Assembly (NCBI GenBank): GCA_947629945.1 | Contig: CANRFR010000006.1 | Coordinates: 1-48,265 of the forward strand | Direction of reading: 5' to 3' | Source of the DNA: an uncultured Clostridia bacterium | GTDB taxonomy: Bacteria; Bacillota; Clostridia; Oscillospirales; Ruminococcaceae | DNA length: 48,265 nt | Shown here: in pieces, positions 37,350-46,169 of the stretch | Layout of the letters: each line of letters starts with the position of its first letter | Position numbering within the stretch: position 1 is the stretch's first letter | Notes under the pieces: generated by a model | The model's input: the letters and a program-made list of their open reading frames with translations, nothing else | What the model was told of the DNA's origin: nothing | Database searches by the model: none | Translations under genes and position numbers: made by a program

Positions 37350-37378
37350 TAAAAAACACGCCCCGAGCAATCGGGGCG
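37350..37378 (-). terminator. Intrinsic terminator of surface-protein gene
   Basis: cgccccga ttgc tcggggcg tgttttttat on minus strand. Confidence 0.75.
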
Positions 37379-37403
37379 CGAAAACATATATTGGAGGGAA
37401 TTT

Positions 37404-38237
37404 TTACTTTCTCTTCTTAAGTACGACAACAGCCGCGCCCGCGAAAATTACAGGCGCTATCGCCAGAGCGATACCCGTGTTGGGGTTGCCATTGTTCGGA
37501 GTTTCCGTGGAGGTATTGGTATCATTTGTTTTGGGAGAACTGTTGGTACCGGTCGCGCCGGGTGCAATTGAACTTGTATCTGTCGAGGATACCTCGCTTT
37601 CGGTAACGCTCGTACCCAAACTTGTAGAACCGCTCGAGTTGTCTGTTTCGCCAAGCAGCGGTTTTACAACAGCGGAAATTTCATCAATAGTAGGCTCATT
37701 TTCAACAATTCCGCCGTCACCACTTTCAAATTGATATGTTCGAGTGTACTTTACCACATTGTTGTTTGCATCTTTAACTATAACGATAGGATAAGCAACA
37801 TTATCACCATTAAAGTTTTCGCAAGCATAAACAAAAGACCACAGATCGCCGAGTATTTTTTCTTGCTTAACGTCATAGCAGCAAATAAAGTCCGGATGTT
37901 CATTGGAGTACGCCTTGACTTCAGACTTGCTGCAACCGTGACTATCTGCCAAAATAATCTTGACATCTTTATTTTTGCTCCATTCAACCTCGGACATCGC
38001 ATCAACCATTTTATCCGTTTTGTGGCATCCTCCGAGGTTGCCATATACGATAACGACCGCCTTTTTCCGGTCCGCCGTTAGCGAAACTTCCTTGTCATTG
38101 ACAGACATATAAGGACCGCATTCAAATTCGCTTACCTGTTCACTTGTCAATACTGTTTCAGCAAATGACATTACTGTTGTAAAGCTGACTACTATTGCCG
38201 CAGCCAGCGCCGCGCTCAAAATTCTTTTAGCTTTCAT
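37404..38237 (-). CDS. Secreted thioredoxin-fold-like protein with Ser/Thr-rich stalk and C-terminal NPNTG sorting-like signal
   Basis: Signal peptide MKAKRILSAALAAAIVVSFTTVMSFA; VVIVYGNLGGCHKTDKMVDAM; C-terminus GNPNTGIALAIAPVIFAGAAVVVLKKRK. Confidence 0.75.
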   Translation of the reverse strand: MKAKRILSAALAAAIVVSFTTVMSFAETVLTSEQVSEFECGPYMSVNDKEVSLTADRKKAVVIVYGNLGGCHKTDKMVDAMSEVEWSKNKDVKIILADSHGCSKSEVKAYSNEHPDFICCYDVKQEKILGDLWSFVYACENFNGDNVAYPIVIVKDANNNVVKYTRTYQFESGDGGIVENEPTIDEISAVVKPLLGETDNSSGSTSLGTSVTESEVSSTDTSSIAPGATGTNSSPKTNDTNTSTETPNNGNPNTGIALAIAPVIFAGAAVVVLKKRK

Positions 38238-38256
38238 TGTTTTTTCCTCCGTAAAT

Positions 38257-38423
38257 TAAAAAAGTGCGCAGCCGAAGCCACGCACCGAAAAATGCATATC
38301 TCCAATTGCTGCGACACAACCGTGATTCCTTGTAATATGGCATACACGAAAAGAGCCTACACACTTTTGCCTTACGGAAAAGAGTGTACACCACATTACA
38401 TACAAATATTCGGTTGTGTCGCA
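38257..38423 (-). promoter_or_regulatory. Structured leader RNA ending in intrinsic terminator (putative attenuator/riboswitch or sRNA)
   Basis: 13-bp perfect outer stem (38310-38322/38411-38423), 17-bp inner stem with G-U pairs only (38331-38347/38384-38400), terminator gtgcgtggc[ttcg]gctgcgcac-TTTTTT just before the RBS. Confidence 0.65.
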
Positions 38424-38428
38424 CTTTC

Positions 38429-38457
38429 ATTATAACACATAATTTATGGGTTGTCAA
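38429..38457 (-). promoter_or_regulatory. Consensus sigma-A promoter
   Basis: TTGACA (38452-38457)-N17-TATAAT (38429-38434), exact consensus. Confidence 0.85.
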
Positions 38458-38583
38458 TAATATTTCCGAAAAAATTTCTCCGTTAAAGTAGTTGAGAGCG
38501 CCGAAAGCCGCAAAATATTGTGCTCAAAGTCAAAGTTCACAAAAGCCGCGCTAAAAATCGCACAATTTTTGTATATTTATCAC

Positions 38584-38611
38584 TTGATTTTTTTCTCAAA
38601 TGTAGTATAAT
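38584..38611 (+). promoter_or_regulatory. Predicted promoter of htpG
   Basis: TTGATT-N16-TATAAT. Confidence 0.6.
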
Positions 38612-38622
38612 ATAAGTATGCG

Positions 38623-38649
38623 TTAGCACTCTGCCCTAGTGAGTGCTAA
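38623..38649 (+). promoter_or_regulatory. CIRCE operator (HrcA binding site), perfect
   Basis: TTAGCACTC-TGCCCTAGT-GAGTGCTAA. Confidence 0.95.
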
Positions 38650-38717
38650 TAAAATCGAAAAAATGTTTGTTCTCTCCGCGCGGGAGAACAACAAAAGAAT
38701 AATGTGGGGGTTATGTT

Positions 38718-40649
38718 ATGAGTGAAACAAAAGAATTTAAAGCCGAAAGCAAGCGCCTGCTTGAAATGATGATCAATTCGATTTACACGCACAAGGAGAT
38801 TTTTTTGCGCGAGCTTATCTCGAACGCGTCGGACGCTATGGATAAGCTGTATTTTAAGACAATGAGCGGCGAGGGAGAAGCGATCTCGCGCTCCGATATG
38901 CAAATCACCATCGAAGCGAACAAGGACGACCGTAAGCTTATTATCTCGGATAACGGCATAGGAATGACCCAAGAGGAACTTGAAAACAACCTCGGCACAA
39001 TAGCGCAAAGCGGCTCGTTCGCGTTCAAAAACGAGAATGAAAAAACCGAGGACGTTGATATTATAGGACAGTTCGGCGTGGGCTTTTACTCGGCGTTTAT
39101 GGTGGCGAAAAAGGTCACCGTTATCTCCAAAGCCTACGGCTCCGATACCGCTTATATGTGGACTTCAACGGGCGCGGACGGCTACACGATAGCCGAAGCG
39201 GAAAAGGACGCAAACGGCACCACGATAACTCTCGACATCAAGGACAACACCGATGATGAAAATTACGATGAATATTTAACGCCTTACAGAATAAAGGAAC
39301 TTGTTAAAAAATATTCCGATTACATTCGCTATCCGATAAAAATGGACGTGGAGCACGAAAAGCTCAAAGAGGGCACGGGCGTTGACGGCAAAGAACCCGA
39401 ATACGAAAAGGAAATAGTCACCGAAACCCTCAACTCGCAGATACCGATTTGGAAAAAGGCGAAAAACGAACTTAAAGACGAGGACTACAACCAATTCTAC
39501 AAGGATAAGTTCCACGATTATTCCGACCCGCTGCTGCACATTCACTCCAAAACCGAGGGCACGGCAACATATTCCGCTCTGCTTTACATTCCCGAAAAGG
39601 CGCCTTACGATTACTACTCCAAGAACTACGAAAAGGGATTGCAGCTTTATTCAAGCGGCGTTATGATAATGGAAAAGTGCGGCGATCTCCTGCCCGACTA
39701 CTTCAGCTTTGTTAAAGGTCTTGTCGACAGCGAGGACTTGTCGCTGAACATTTCGCGTGAAATGCTCCAACACGACAGACAGCTCAAGATAATCGCCAAG
39801 GCTATCGAGAAGTCGATAAAGAACGAGCTTAAAAAATTGCAGAAAAACGACCGCGAAAAATACGAAAAATTCTTCGAGGCGTTCGGCACACAGATAAAAT
39901 ACGGCATTTACGAGAGCTACGGAATGAACAAGGCGGAGCTTCAAGACCTGCTGATGTTCAAGAGCTCCAACGGCACGCCGACAACTCTCGAGGAATACGT
40001 TTCCCGAATGAAAGAAGACCAGAAGTTTATTTACTTCGCCTCGGGATCTTCCGTTTCGCGTATCGAGAGCTTGCCGCAGACCGAACTTGTCCGCGACAAG
40101 GGCTATGAAATTCTCTACCTCACCGACCACGTTGACGAGTTCTGCTTGCAGATGATGCACGCTTACGATAAAAAAACCGAAGGTTCGGACGAGACTACGC
40201 CTATAGAGTACAAATCTGTCAGCGCGGACGACCTCGGACTGGAAACAGAGGAGGAAAAGGAAGAAATCAAGAAAGAGGAAGAGAACAACAAGGAAATGTT
40301 CGACTTTCTCGCGGAAAAGCTCAGCGGCAAGGTAAAGGCAGTCAAACTCTCACAGAGACTGAAAAATCACCCCGTCTGCATTACCAGCGAGGGAATGCTC
40401 TCCGTGGAAATGGAAAAGGTTCTCTCCGCAATGCCCGACAATCAGGGCGCGAAAGCCGAGAAAGTTCTTGAGATAAATCCCAACCACGCGATTTTCGGCA
40501 AGCTGAAATCGCTCTACTCCACCGACAAGGACAAGGCGGGCGAGTACGCCGACCTGCTTTACGATCAGGCGCTCCTTATCGAGGGTATGCCGATCGAGAA
40601 CCCCGTGGACTTCGCGAATAAACTTTGCGAGATTATGGCGCAGCAATAA
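38718..40649 (+). CDS. htpG: Molecular chaperone HtpG (Hsp90)
   Basis: [78 protein letters not shown]. Confidence 0.98.
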   Translation: MSETKEFKAESKRLLEMMINSIYTHKEIFLRELISNASDAMDKLYFKTMSGEGEAISRSDMQITIEANKDDRKLIISDNGIGMTQEELENNLGTIAQSGSFAFKNENEKTEDVDIIGQFGVGFYSAFMVAKKVTVISKAYGSDTAYMWTSTGADGYTIAEAEKDANGTTITLDIKDNTDDENYDEYLTPYRIKELVKKYSDYIRYPIKMDVEHEKLKEGTGVDGKEPEYEKEIVTETLNSQIPIWKKAKNELKDEDYNQFYKDKFHDYSDPLLHIHSKTEGTATYSALLYIPEKAPYDYYSKNYEKGLQLYSSGVMIMEKCGDLLPDYFSFVKGLVDSEDLSLNISREMLQHDRQLKIIAKAIEKSIKNELKKLQKNDREKYEKFFEAFGTQIKYGIYESYGMNKAELQDLLMFKSSNGTPTTLEEYVSRMKEDQKFIYFASGSSVSRIESLPQTELVRDKGYEILYLTDHVDEFCLQMMHAYDKKTEGSDETTPIEYKSVSADDLGLETEEEKEEIKKEEENNKEMFDFLAEKLSGKVKAVKLSQRLKNHPVCITSEGMLSVEMEKVLSAMPDNQGAKAEKVLEINPNHAIFGKLKSLYSTDKDKAGEYADLLYDQALLIEGMPIENPVDFANKLCEIMAQQ

Positions 40650-40674
40650 ATAATGGAAAATGTATAATTGACTT

Positions 40675-40708
40675 TCCCCCGAATGCAGTTGGCGTTCGGG
40701 GGATTTTG
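40675..40708 (+). terminator. Intrinsic terminator of htpG
   Basis: tcccccgaa ... ttcggggga ttttgttt. Confidence 0.75.
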
Positions 40709-40709
40709 T

Positions 40710-41990
40710 TTATTGTTTATTGTTCTGCTCGACCGTTGGAAAATTCTTTATAAAGCCGTATTTATCAAAAACGGCGTTATATTCTTCAAAAGTTACCTCG
40801 CTGCCGTTTACGCGATACAGATTTTCCCACTCTCCGTCGATGTTTTGAATACCGTCGTAAAGGAACTCTTTGGAAACGATAGAGCCGTTGTCCGCGCTGA
40901 TTTTGTACACCGACCATTCGCCGTAAGTTATGTCTCCGGGGTGAAGCAAGAGGTAAGTTACCTTTATTGTGTGGTAGTAATAGAAACTCTCGTTTTCGTC
41001 CTCGTATTTCAGGATATTTACGGAAAAGTCACGTTCTTTGTCGTCATATCCCCGCAGACCTTCGGGGTCAAGTTCGGCTGCGAATTCGGTATTCCCGGTA
41101 TTCGGCTCCGTTTGGAAAACGTACATTCCTTTAAGTTTCGATACATCCTTAAAGCTGAGCACGACTTCTTCCGAGCCGTCGCCGTCGAGATCAAACCACT
41201 TTATATCGTACGGCGCGGCTTTAAGCTCGTCAAGCGGCACTCCGTACTTTTCCGAAAGCGTTTGCTTGCAGGAATTTATTTCTTCATTCGCGGCGTTTTC
41301 AAACTCGCTTCTGGCGGTTTCCAGTTCGATAATGGCGTTATCCCGTTCTTCCTCCGCAAGATCTACGGCAGCTTCAAGTTCGCTTATACGGGCTTCAAAT
41401 TCGATTGTGACGATATACCGTTCTTCCTCTGCGGAATTTACGGCGTCTTCAAGTTCGCTTAAAATATACTTGCCGCTTTCCGTCGAATTTGCGGCGGCTT
41501 CAAACTCGCTTTTTGCGGCTTCAAGGTCGCTTTTGGCAGCTTCAAGTTTGCTTTCGGCTGCTTCCCGTTTGCTCTCCGCCAAATCTTCAGCTTCCTCAAG
41601 CTCGCTTTTGACGGCTTTCAGTTTGCTTTCGACCTCTGCGAGATTGCTTTGGCACGCCTCAAGTCCGCTTTTGGCGACTTTGAGTTTGCTTTGGGCGGTG
41701 TTGGGGGCGCTTACGGCGGTATCGCGTTCGTCTGCCGCAGAATTTACAGCGGGAGCGTTCGCGCTTTCAACAACAGTGGAAGGTCTGCCTTTAAGCGTTA
41801 CGGCTATTCTGACTCCGACCGCCACCGCGAGGCACGCCGCGATCGGCGCGAGTATTTTCGTGGGCGAAAGTTTGATTTTTCCCGTGTGGGCTTTTCCAAC
41901 GCTGTCAAAATCGTCGTTCAGCGCTTCGGCGATATATTTATCATCGGGCTTGAATTGGCTCAACAAGTCAAATAATTCATCTTTTTTCAT
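40710..41990 (-). CDS. Putative anti-sigma-like single-TM protein with heptad-repeat coiled coil and extracytoplasmic domain
   Basis: MKKDELFDLLSQFKPDDKYIAEALND; TM IAACLAVAVGVRIAVTL; SKLEAAKSDLEAAKSEFEAA; stop/start overlap with sigma gene. Confidence 0.75.
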   Translation of the reverse strand: MKKDELFDLLSQFKPDDKYIAEALNDDFDSVGKAHTGKIKLSPTKILAPIAACLAVAVGVRIAVTLKGRPSTVVESANAPAVNSAADERDTAVSAPNTAQSKLKVAKSGLEACQSNLAEVESKLKAVKSELEEAEDLAESKREAAESKLEAAKSDLEAAKSEFEAAANSTESGKYILSELEDAVNSAEEERYIVTIEFEARISELEAAVDLAEEERDNAIIELETARSEFENAANEEINSCKQTLSEKYGVPLDELKAAPYDIKWFDLDGDGSEEVVLSFKDVSKLKGMYVFQTEPNTGNTEFAAELDPEGLRGYDDKERDFSVNILKYEDENESFYYYHTIKVTYLLLHPGDITYGEWSVYKISADNGSIVSKEFLYDGIQNIDGEWENLYRVNGSEVTFEEYNAVFDKYGFIKNFPTVEQNNKQ

Positions 41991-42544
41991 ACGTATCCCT
42001 CCTCAATAAGGTGTTTTTTGATTTGCTTTTTAGTGCGGTAAAGGGTCGCGGAAACGTCTTTTTTGCTTAATCCCAAACGCAGTGCGATGTCGCCTATCTC
42101 CTCAAAGCAGAAGAACCGCAATATAAAGACCGCGCGGTTGTTTTCGGACAGCTTCGCGAGATATCGGTTGATTTCGGCAACTATCTCGCGCTGTTCGGCG
42201 GTTTTCTCAACGTCCGCGCCGCTCGGTATAAGCTCGGCGAAATCGTCAAGTACAAGCGCCACCGAGCCTTTTCCGCGTTTTTGCGCCGATTCGCGCCGAT
42301 ACCGCAGAAGCGCCTCATTGCGCGTTATAACCGCCAAATACGCCGAAAGGCTGCGCGGACGCTCGGGCGGGATATTTTCCCATGCCTTGAGTAACGCGTC
42401 GTTGACGCACTCACGAACTTCCTGCTCATCGCCGAGAATGTTCCGCGCTATCGTTTCGCAGTACTTGCCGTAGGCGTTCTGCGTTTCCTTGACAGCGCGT
42501 TCGTCACGTTTGTTGTAAAGTTCAATTATTTCGCCCTCCGTCAT
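41987..42544 (-). CDS. ECF-type RNA polymerase sigma factor
   Basis: MTEGEIIELYNKRDERAVKETQNAYGKYCETIARNILGDEQEVRECVNDALLKAWENIPP; sigma4 LRFFCFEEIGDIALRLGLSKKDVSATLYRTKKQIKKHL. Confidence 0.93.
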   Translation of the reverse strand: MTEGEIIELYNKRDERAVKETQNAYGKYCETIARNILGDEQEVRECVNDALLKAWENIPPERPRSLSAYLAVITRNEALLRYRRESAQKRGKGSVALVLDDFAELIPSGADVEKTAEQREIVAEINRYLAKLSENNRAVFILRFFCFEEIGDIALRLGLSKKDVSATLYRTKKQIKKHLIEEGYV

Positions 42545-42626
42545 GTCTCCGCCCCCTTTCATTCATAGTGACGTAAAATAAACGGGTATATCACCCAACC
42601 GCAAAAATTTTTTCCGAAACAGGTTT

Positions 42627-42648
42627 GCGCCCCGAGCAGTCGGGGCGC
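42627..42648. terminator. Stem-loop, probable terminator of XRE gene
   Basis: gcgccccga gcag tcggggcgc. Confidence 0.5.
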
Positions 42649-42690
42649 GTTATTATGCGGAAAATAAACGAAAATTTTCGGTGCAAGGTA

Positions 42691-42954
42691 TCAATCAAAC
42701 GTTTCGGGATTGGCACGCGGATAAGGCTTGGAAACGTCCGTAAGTCCGAGAAGATAATCTGCGGAAACGTTGTAAAACTTTGCAAGCGTGACAATATGCC
42801 GCACGGGTATCTCTTGGTTGTATTTGGGGTTTTCGTTCTCGTATTTCCATATCTGCTGTTGAGTGGTTTTTAAAATCTCGGCTATTTGGCTTTGACTGTA
42901 CCCGTTTTGCTTCCGCACATATTTCAAAATAAGCGGTATTGTGTTTATCTGCAT
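42691..42954 (-). CDS. XRE-family helix-turn-helix regulator
   Basis: MQINTIPLILKYVRKQNGYSQSQIAEILKTTQQQIWKYENENPKYNQEIPVRHIVTLAKFYNVSADYLLGLTD; caggaggtaat RBS. Confidence 0.92.
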   Translation of the reverse strand: MQINTIPLILKYVRKQNGYSQSQIAEILKTTQQQIWKYENENPKYNQEIPVRHIVTLAKFYNVSADYLLGLTDVSKPYPRANPETFD

Positions 42955-42992
42955 ATTAATTACCTCCTGTAAAAATAAACTCTATAAAAATA

Positions 42993-43090
42993 TTTTACAT
43001 CTTTTAAAATGTACTTGACAAGTAACCGAAAAGGTGTTATAATAGTCTTAACATCTCGTAAGGGTTTATCACTCTTTTTCAGATGTAAAA
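42993..43090. promoter_or_regulatory. Inverted TTTTACATCT motifs flanking the LRR-gene promoter (putative operator)
   Basis: ttttacatct at 42993-43002, exact reverse complement agatgtaaaa at 43081-43090. Confidence 0.4.
43015..43043 (+). promoter_or_regulatory. Consensus sigma-A promoter
   Basis: TTGACA-N17-TATAAT, exact consensus. Confidence 0.85.
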
Positions 43091-43119
43091 ATTATAGAAT
43101 ATGTATTGGAGGAAATAAA

Positions 43120-45369
43120 ATGAAACTTAGAAAAATAGCCGCCGCTTCTTTGGCGGCGGTGGCGTGCTCTTTAGCGCTCGGCAGAGCGTCAGCAAGTCCG
43201 GACGCGCTAAAAGCCCTTGGCGCGGTAGGCGTTATAGCAAGCGCGGATGACGATTTGGCGAGCGGAGATTTCAAGTATAAAACAATAACCGACCGCCACA
43301 ATCCGGAGAATCTTGAAGTTGGATCGGTTGAGATAACCGAATATATCGGCAAGGGCGGAGCGGTGAATATTCCGTCTGAAATCGACGGGAGAAAAGTTAC
43401 GAGCATTGGCGGTAATGTTTTCAGTAATTGTGGCGCAAGCATTACGTCGATAACAATACCGGACAGCGTAAAACAGATGGGTCGTTTAAACTACAATAGC
43501 TATCACGTGTTGAATATTTTTGCAGACTGCATAAATCTGAATTCGATTAACGTAGATGAAAATAATACAAAATATTACTCTGTGGACGGAGTTTTGTTTG
43601 AACGAAACGAACAATATAAGAGTGTTCTTTGCGTATATCCTCGCGGGAAAAAGGCAAAGAGCTACACCATACCGAACGACATAGCGGAAATTGATGACTA
43701 TGCCTTTTTGCAGTGCACAAATCTTGTTTCGGTAACAATCCCGGATAGCATTAATAAAATTAACTTTGGTGCTTTCATGTATTGCACAGGGCTTGGCTCG
43801 GTGACAATACCTGATAGCATTAAAGAAATTGAGTCGAATGTCTTTGCCGCCTGCACAGGTCTTGCCTCTGTAACGATACCGGACAGTATTACAAGCATTG
43901 GCGCGGGTGCTTTTAATGGCTGCACAGGTCTTACCTCTATAACGATACCGGACAGCGTTACAAGCATTGGCGACAGTGCTTTTTATGAATGTACGGGTCT
44001 TACCTCTGTGACGATACCCAAAAATGTTACAAGCATGAGACTCGCTTTTGCCGGCTGCACAAGCTTAACCGCAATTAACGTAGACAAAGCAAATGAGGAA
44101 TATTGCTCCGAAAACGGAATTGTATTCAGTAAGGATAAAACAAAACTTATATGTTATCCTGCCGGAAAAACTGCAGCGAGTTACACAATACCTAACAGCG
44201 TAACAGATGTTGACGGCGGCAGTTTTTTCGGGTGTGATTATGTTACCGACATTAACGTAGGTAAAGAAAACGAACATTATTGCTCCGTTGATGGCGTTTT
44301 GTTCACAAAAAATAAAAGAGTTCTTGTTTATTATCCTACCGGCAGAACAGCAACCGGCTACACAATACCAGACAGCGTGACACGCATTGGTGGGAGTGCT
44401 TTTGCAGACTGTAAAAACCTTGTCTCGGTAAATATACCGAACAGCCTAAAAGCACTTTACGATTCTGCATTTTTTAATTGTGTCTCGCTTTCAGATATAT
44501 ATTACAACGGCACAAAAGAAGAGTGGAAAACACTTACATCATCCGGTCCCTTTTGGACGGGAATAGATTACGGTGTACATCACTACCCCTTTAGCGCAAA
44601 CTTCACGCCAAATATCCACTGCACCGACGGCGTTATAGCCGCAACAGGTGATATTCCCGATGTTAATAATCCCAATACTTCCGATACGTCGGATACGAAT
44701 ACCTCCGATACGAGCGAACCCACGAGTACTCCCGACACAAGCGAACCCACAAGCACTCCAGACACAAGCACCCCTACCTCTAATGAAAAGACATACACTC
44801 CGACAGTTTCCGCAGAGGGTACGGACGAGGAAACAAAATCCGTTCTGGGCGGCATTACTGTAACGGACAACAACGGCGCGTTCGAGGACGGCGTTGCAAT
44901 GAACGTCAAAGCCGTTGAAAGCACCGACAGTTCGTTTAGCTTTGAAATCACGTTCACCAAGGACGGCAAGGAAGTTCAGCCGAACGGAAAAGTCAACGTC
45001 AGAGTTCCTCTGCCCGAAAAACTCAAGGGCGGCAGTGTTTTCGTTTACCACGGCGACGCTTACATAGAATCCACGCGCGACGGCGACTATGTTGTTTTCA
45101 AGACCGACAGCTTCAGTCCGTTCACGATAACAAGCAAAAATACGCTTGACCCCGGCGCGACCGACGCTAACTCGGGAGCGGCTGACACCGATCTCGGTAC
45201 GACCGATACCAACTCAAACGTATCCAATAACGATACCGATTCCGAAAATAAAAGCGACAGCAAGAGCGATAGCAAGGGCGACAGCAACCCCAATACCGGT
45301 ATCGCTTTCGCGGCAGTACCCGCACTTCTCGCGTGCGCGGCGGTCGTTGTCCTTAAAAAGAGACGTTAA
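43120..45369 (+). CDS. BspA-like leucine-rich repeat (LRR_5) surface protein with NPNTG sorting-like signal
   Basis: Signal peptide; repeats VTIPDSVTSIGDSAFYECTGLTS; TSEPTSTPDTS stalk; C-terminus SNPNTGIAFAAVPALLACAAVVVLKKRR; ggaggaaataaaatg. Confidence 0.9.
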   Translation: MKLRKIAAASLAAVACSLALGRASASPDALKALGAVGVIASADDDLASGDFKYKTITDRHNPENLEVGSVEITEYIGKGGAVNIPSEIDGRKVTSIGGNVFSNCGASITSITIPDSVKQMGRLNYNSYHVLNIFADCINLNSINVDENNTKYYSVDGVLFERNEQYKSVLCVYPRGKKAKSYTIPNDIAEIDDYAFLQCTNLVSVTIPDSINKINFGAFMYCTGLGSVTIPDSIKEIESNVFAACTGLASVTIPDSITSIGAGAFNGCTGLTSITIPDSVTSIGDSAFYECTGLTSVTIPKNVTSMRLAFAGCTSLTAINVDKANEEYCSENGIVFSKDKTKLICYPAGKTAASYTIPNSVTDVDGGSFFGCDYVTDINVGKENEHYCSVDGVLFTKNKRVLVYYPTGRTATGYTIPDSVTRIGGSAFADCKNLVSVNIPNSLKALYDSAFFNCVSLSDIYYNGTKEEWKTLTSSGPFWTGIDYGVHHYPFSANFTPNIHCTDGVIAATGDIPDVNNPNTSDTSDTNTSDTSEPTSTPDTSEPTSTPDTSTPTSNEKTYTPTVSAEGTDEETKSVLGGITVTDNNGAFEDGVAMNVKAVESTDSSFSFEITFTKDGKEVQPNGKVNVRVPLPEKLKGGSVFVYHGDAYIESTRDGDYVVFKTDSFSPFTITSKNTLDPGATDANSGAADTDLGTTDTNSNVSNNDTDSENKSDSKSDSKGDSNPNTGIAFAAVPALLACAAVVVLKKRR

Positions 45370-45392
45370 ATATTTCCCTCTTATATAAGTTT

Positions 45393-45416
45393 GCGCCCCG
45401 ATTTCTCGGGGCGCTC
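45393..45416 (+). terminator. Stem-loop terminator of LRR gene
   Basis: gcgccccga tttc tcggggcgc tcttct. Confidence 0.6.
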
Positions 45417-45442
45417 TTCTGCGTATTTCATTTTAAGCGCTA

Positions 45443-45471
45443 AAAAAGCCCCGAAAATATTGGGGCTTTTT
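45443..45471. terminator. Bidirectional terminator
   Basis: aaaaagcccc gaaaatatt ggggcttttt. Confidence 0.8.
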
Positions 45472-45493
45472 GTTTATGTAGGTTACAAAATAA

Positions 45494-45790
45494 TCAAGCC
45501 ATGGGGAATTTTACAAACGCCAAAGCGCAAATGATTCCTCCAAGAACAAGCGTAACGCCCGCTGTCGCGTGACCCATAAGCGCAAAATTTTTCATAGATG
45601 GATTGATTCCTCCGTTCGCTTTTTGCTTTTTCATATCGACAAGCGAAATAACAAGCGCCAAAACCACCAGAACCAACGTCACTATTCCCAAAACAAATTT
45701 GAGTGTTTTCTGCCCTGTAATATCAAGCATATAGTGTACGCAGGCGGACGCAATTCCCAAAATAGAAACAACAAATGAAAATGCTCCCAT
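45494..45790 (-). CDS. Small integral membrane protein (98 aa)
   Basis: MGAFSFVVSILGIASACVHYMLDITGQKTLKFVLGIVTLVLVVLALVISLVDMKKQ; multi-TM. Confidence 0.75.
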   Translation of the reverse strand: MGAFSFVVSILGIASACVHYMLDITGQKTLKFVLGIVTLVLVVLALVISLVDMKKQKANGGINPSMKNFALMGHATAGVTLVLGGIICALAFVKFPMA

Positions 45791-45853
45791 AATTTTCCTC
45801 CAAATAAGTAAGCCTTGAACACTTTTCAAGGCTTATTGTTTTTGCAATTAAAC

Positions 45854-46102
45854 TTAGTCCGAAACGTAAGGGATAAGCGCAAGCTGACGCGCTCTCTTGA
45901 TAGCTACGGTAAGCTCTCTCTGATGATAAGCGCAGCAGCCGGTAACTCTGCGGGGCAGAATTTTGGAGCGCTCTGTCATAAACTTCTTGAGCTTAGCTAT
46001 ATCCTTGTAATCAATAAACTCGCTTCTATCCGCGCAGAACTGGCAAACCTTTTTGCGGGTGCGCTTGATAGGATGAGAAGATCTCTCGACTTTTTCAGCC
46101 AT
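45854..46102 (-). CDS. rpsR: 30S ribosomal protein S18
   Basis: [67 protein letters not shown]. Confidence 0.98.
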   Translation of the reverse strand: MAEKVERSSHPIKRTRKKVCQFCADRSEFIDYKDIAKLKKFMTERSKILPRRVTGCCAYHQRELTVAIKRARQLALIPYVSD

Positions 46103-46169
46103 GATACATTTACCTCCGTATTATTTTGTGTATGCCAAAAGCGGCACAGTTTGTTTTGCGTTTCCTGTG

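Noticed and set aside
41290-41690. Tandem gcttcaa(g/a)ttcgctt repeats as a possible non-coding array
   Set aside because: In frame within the anti-sigma-like gene and encode coiled-coil heptads
43700-44060. Regular ~69-bp repeats resembling a CRISPR or satellite array
   Set aside because: They are in-frame LRR units of the BspA-like protein
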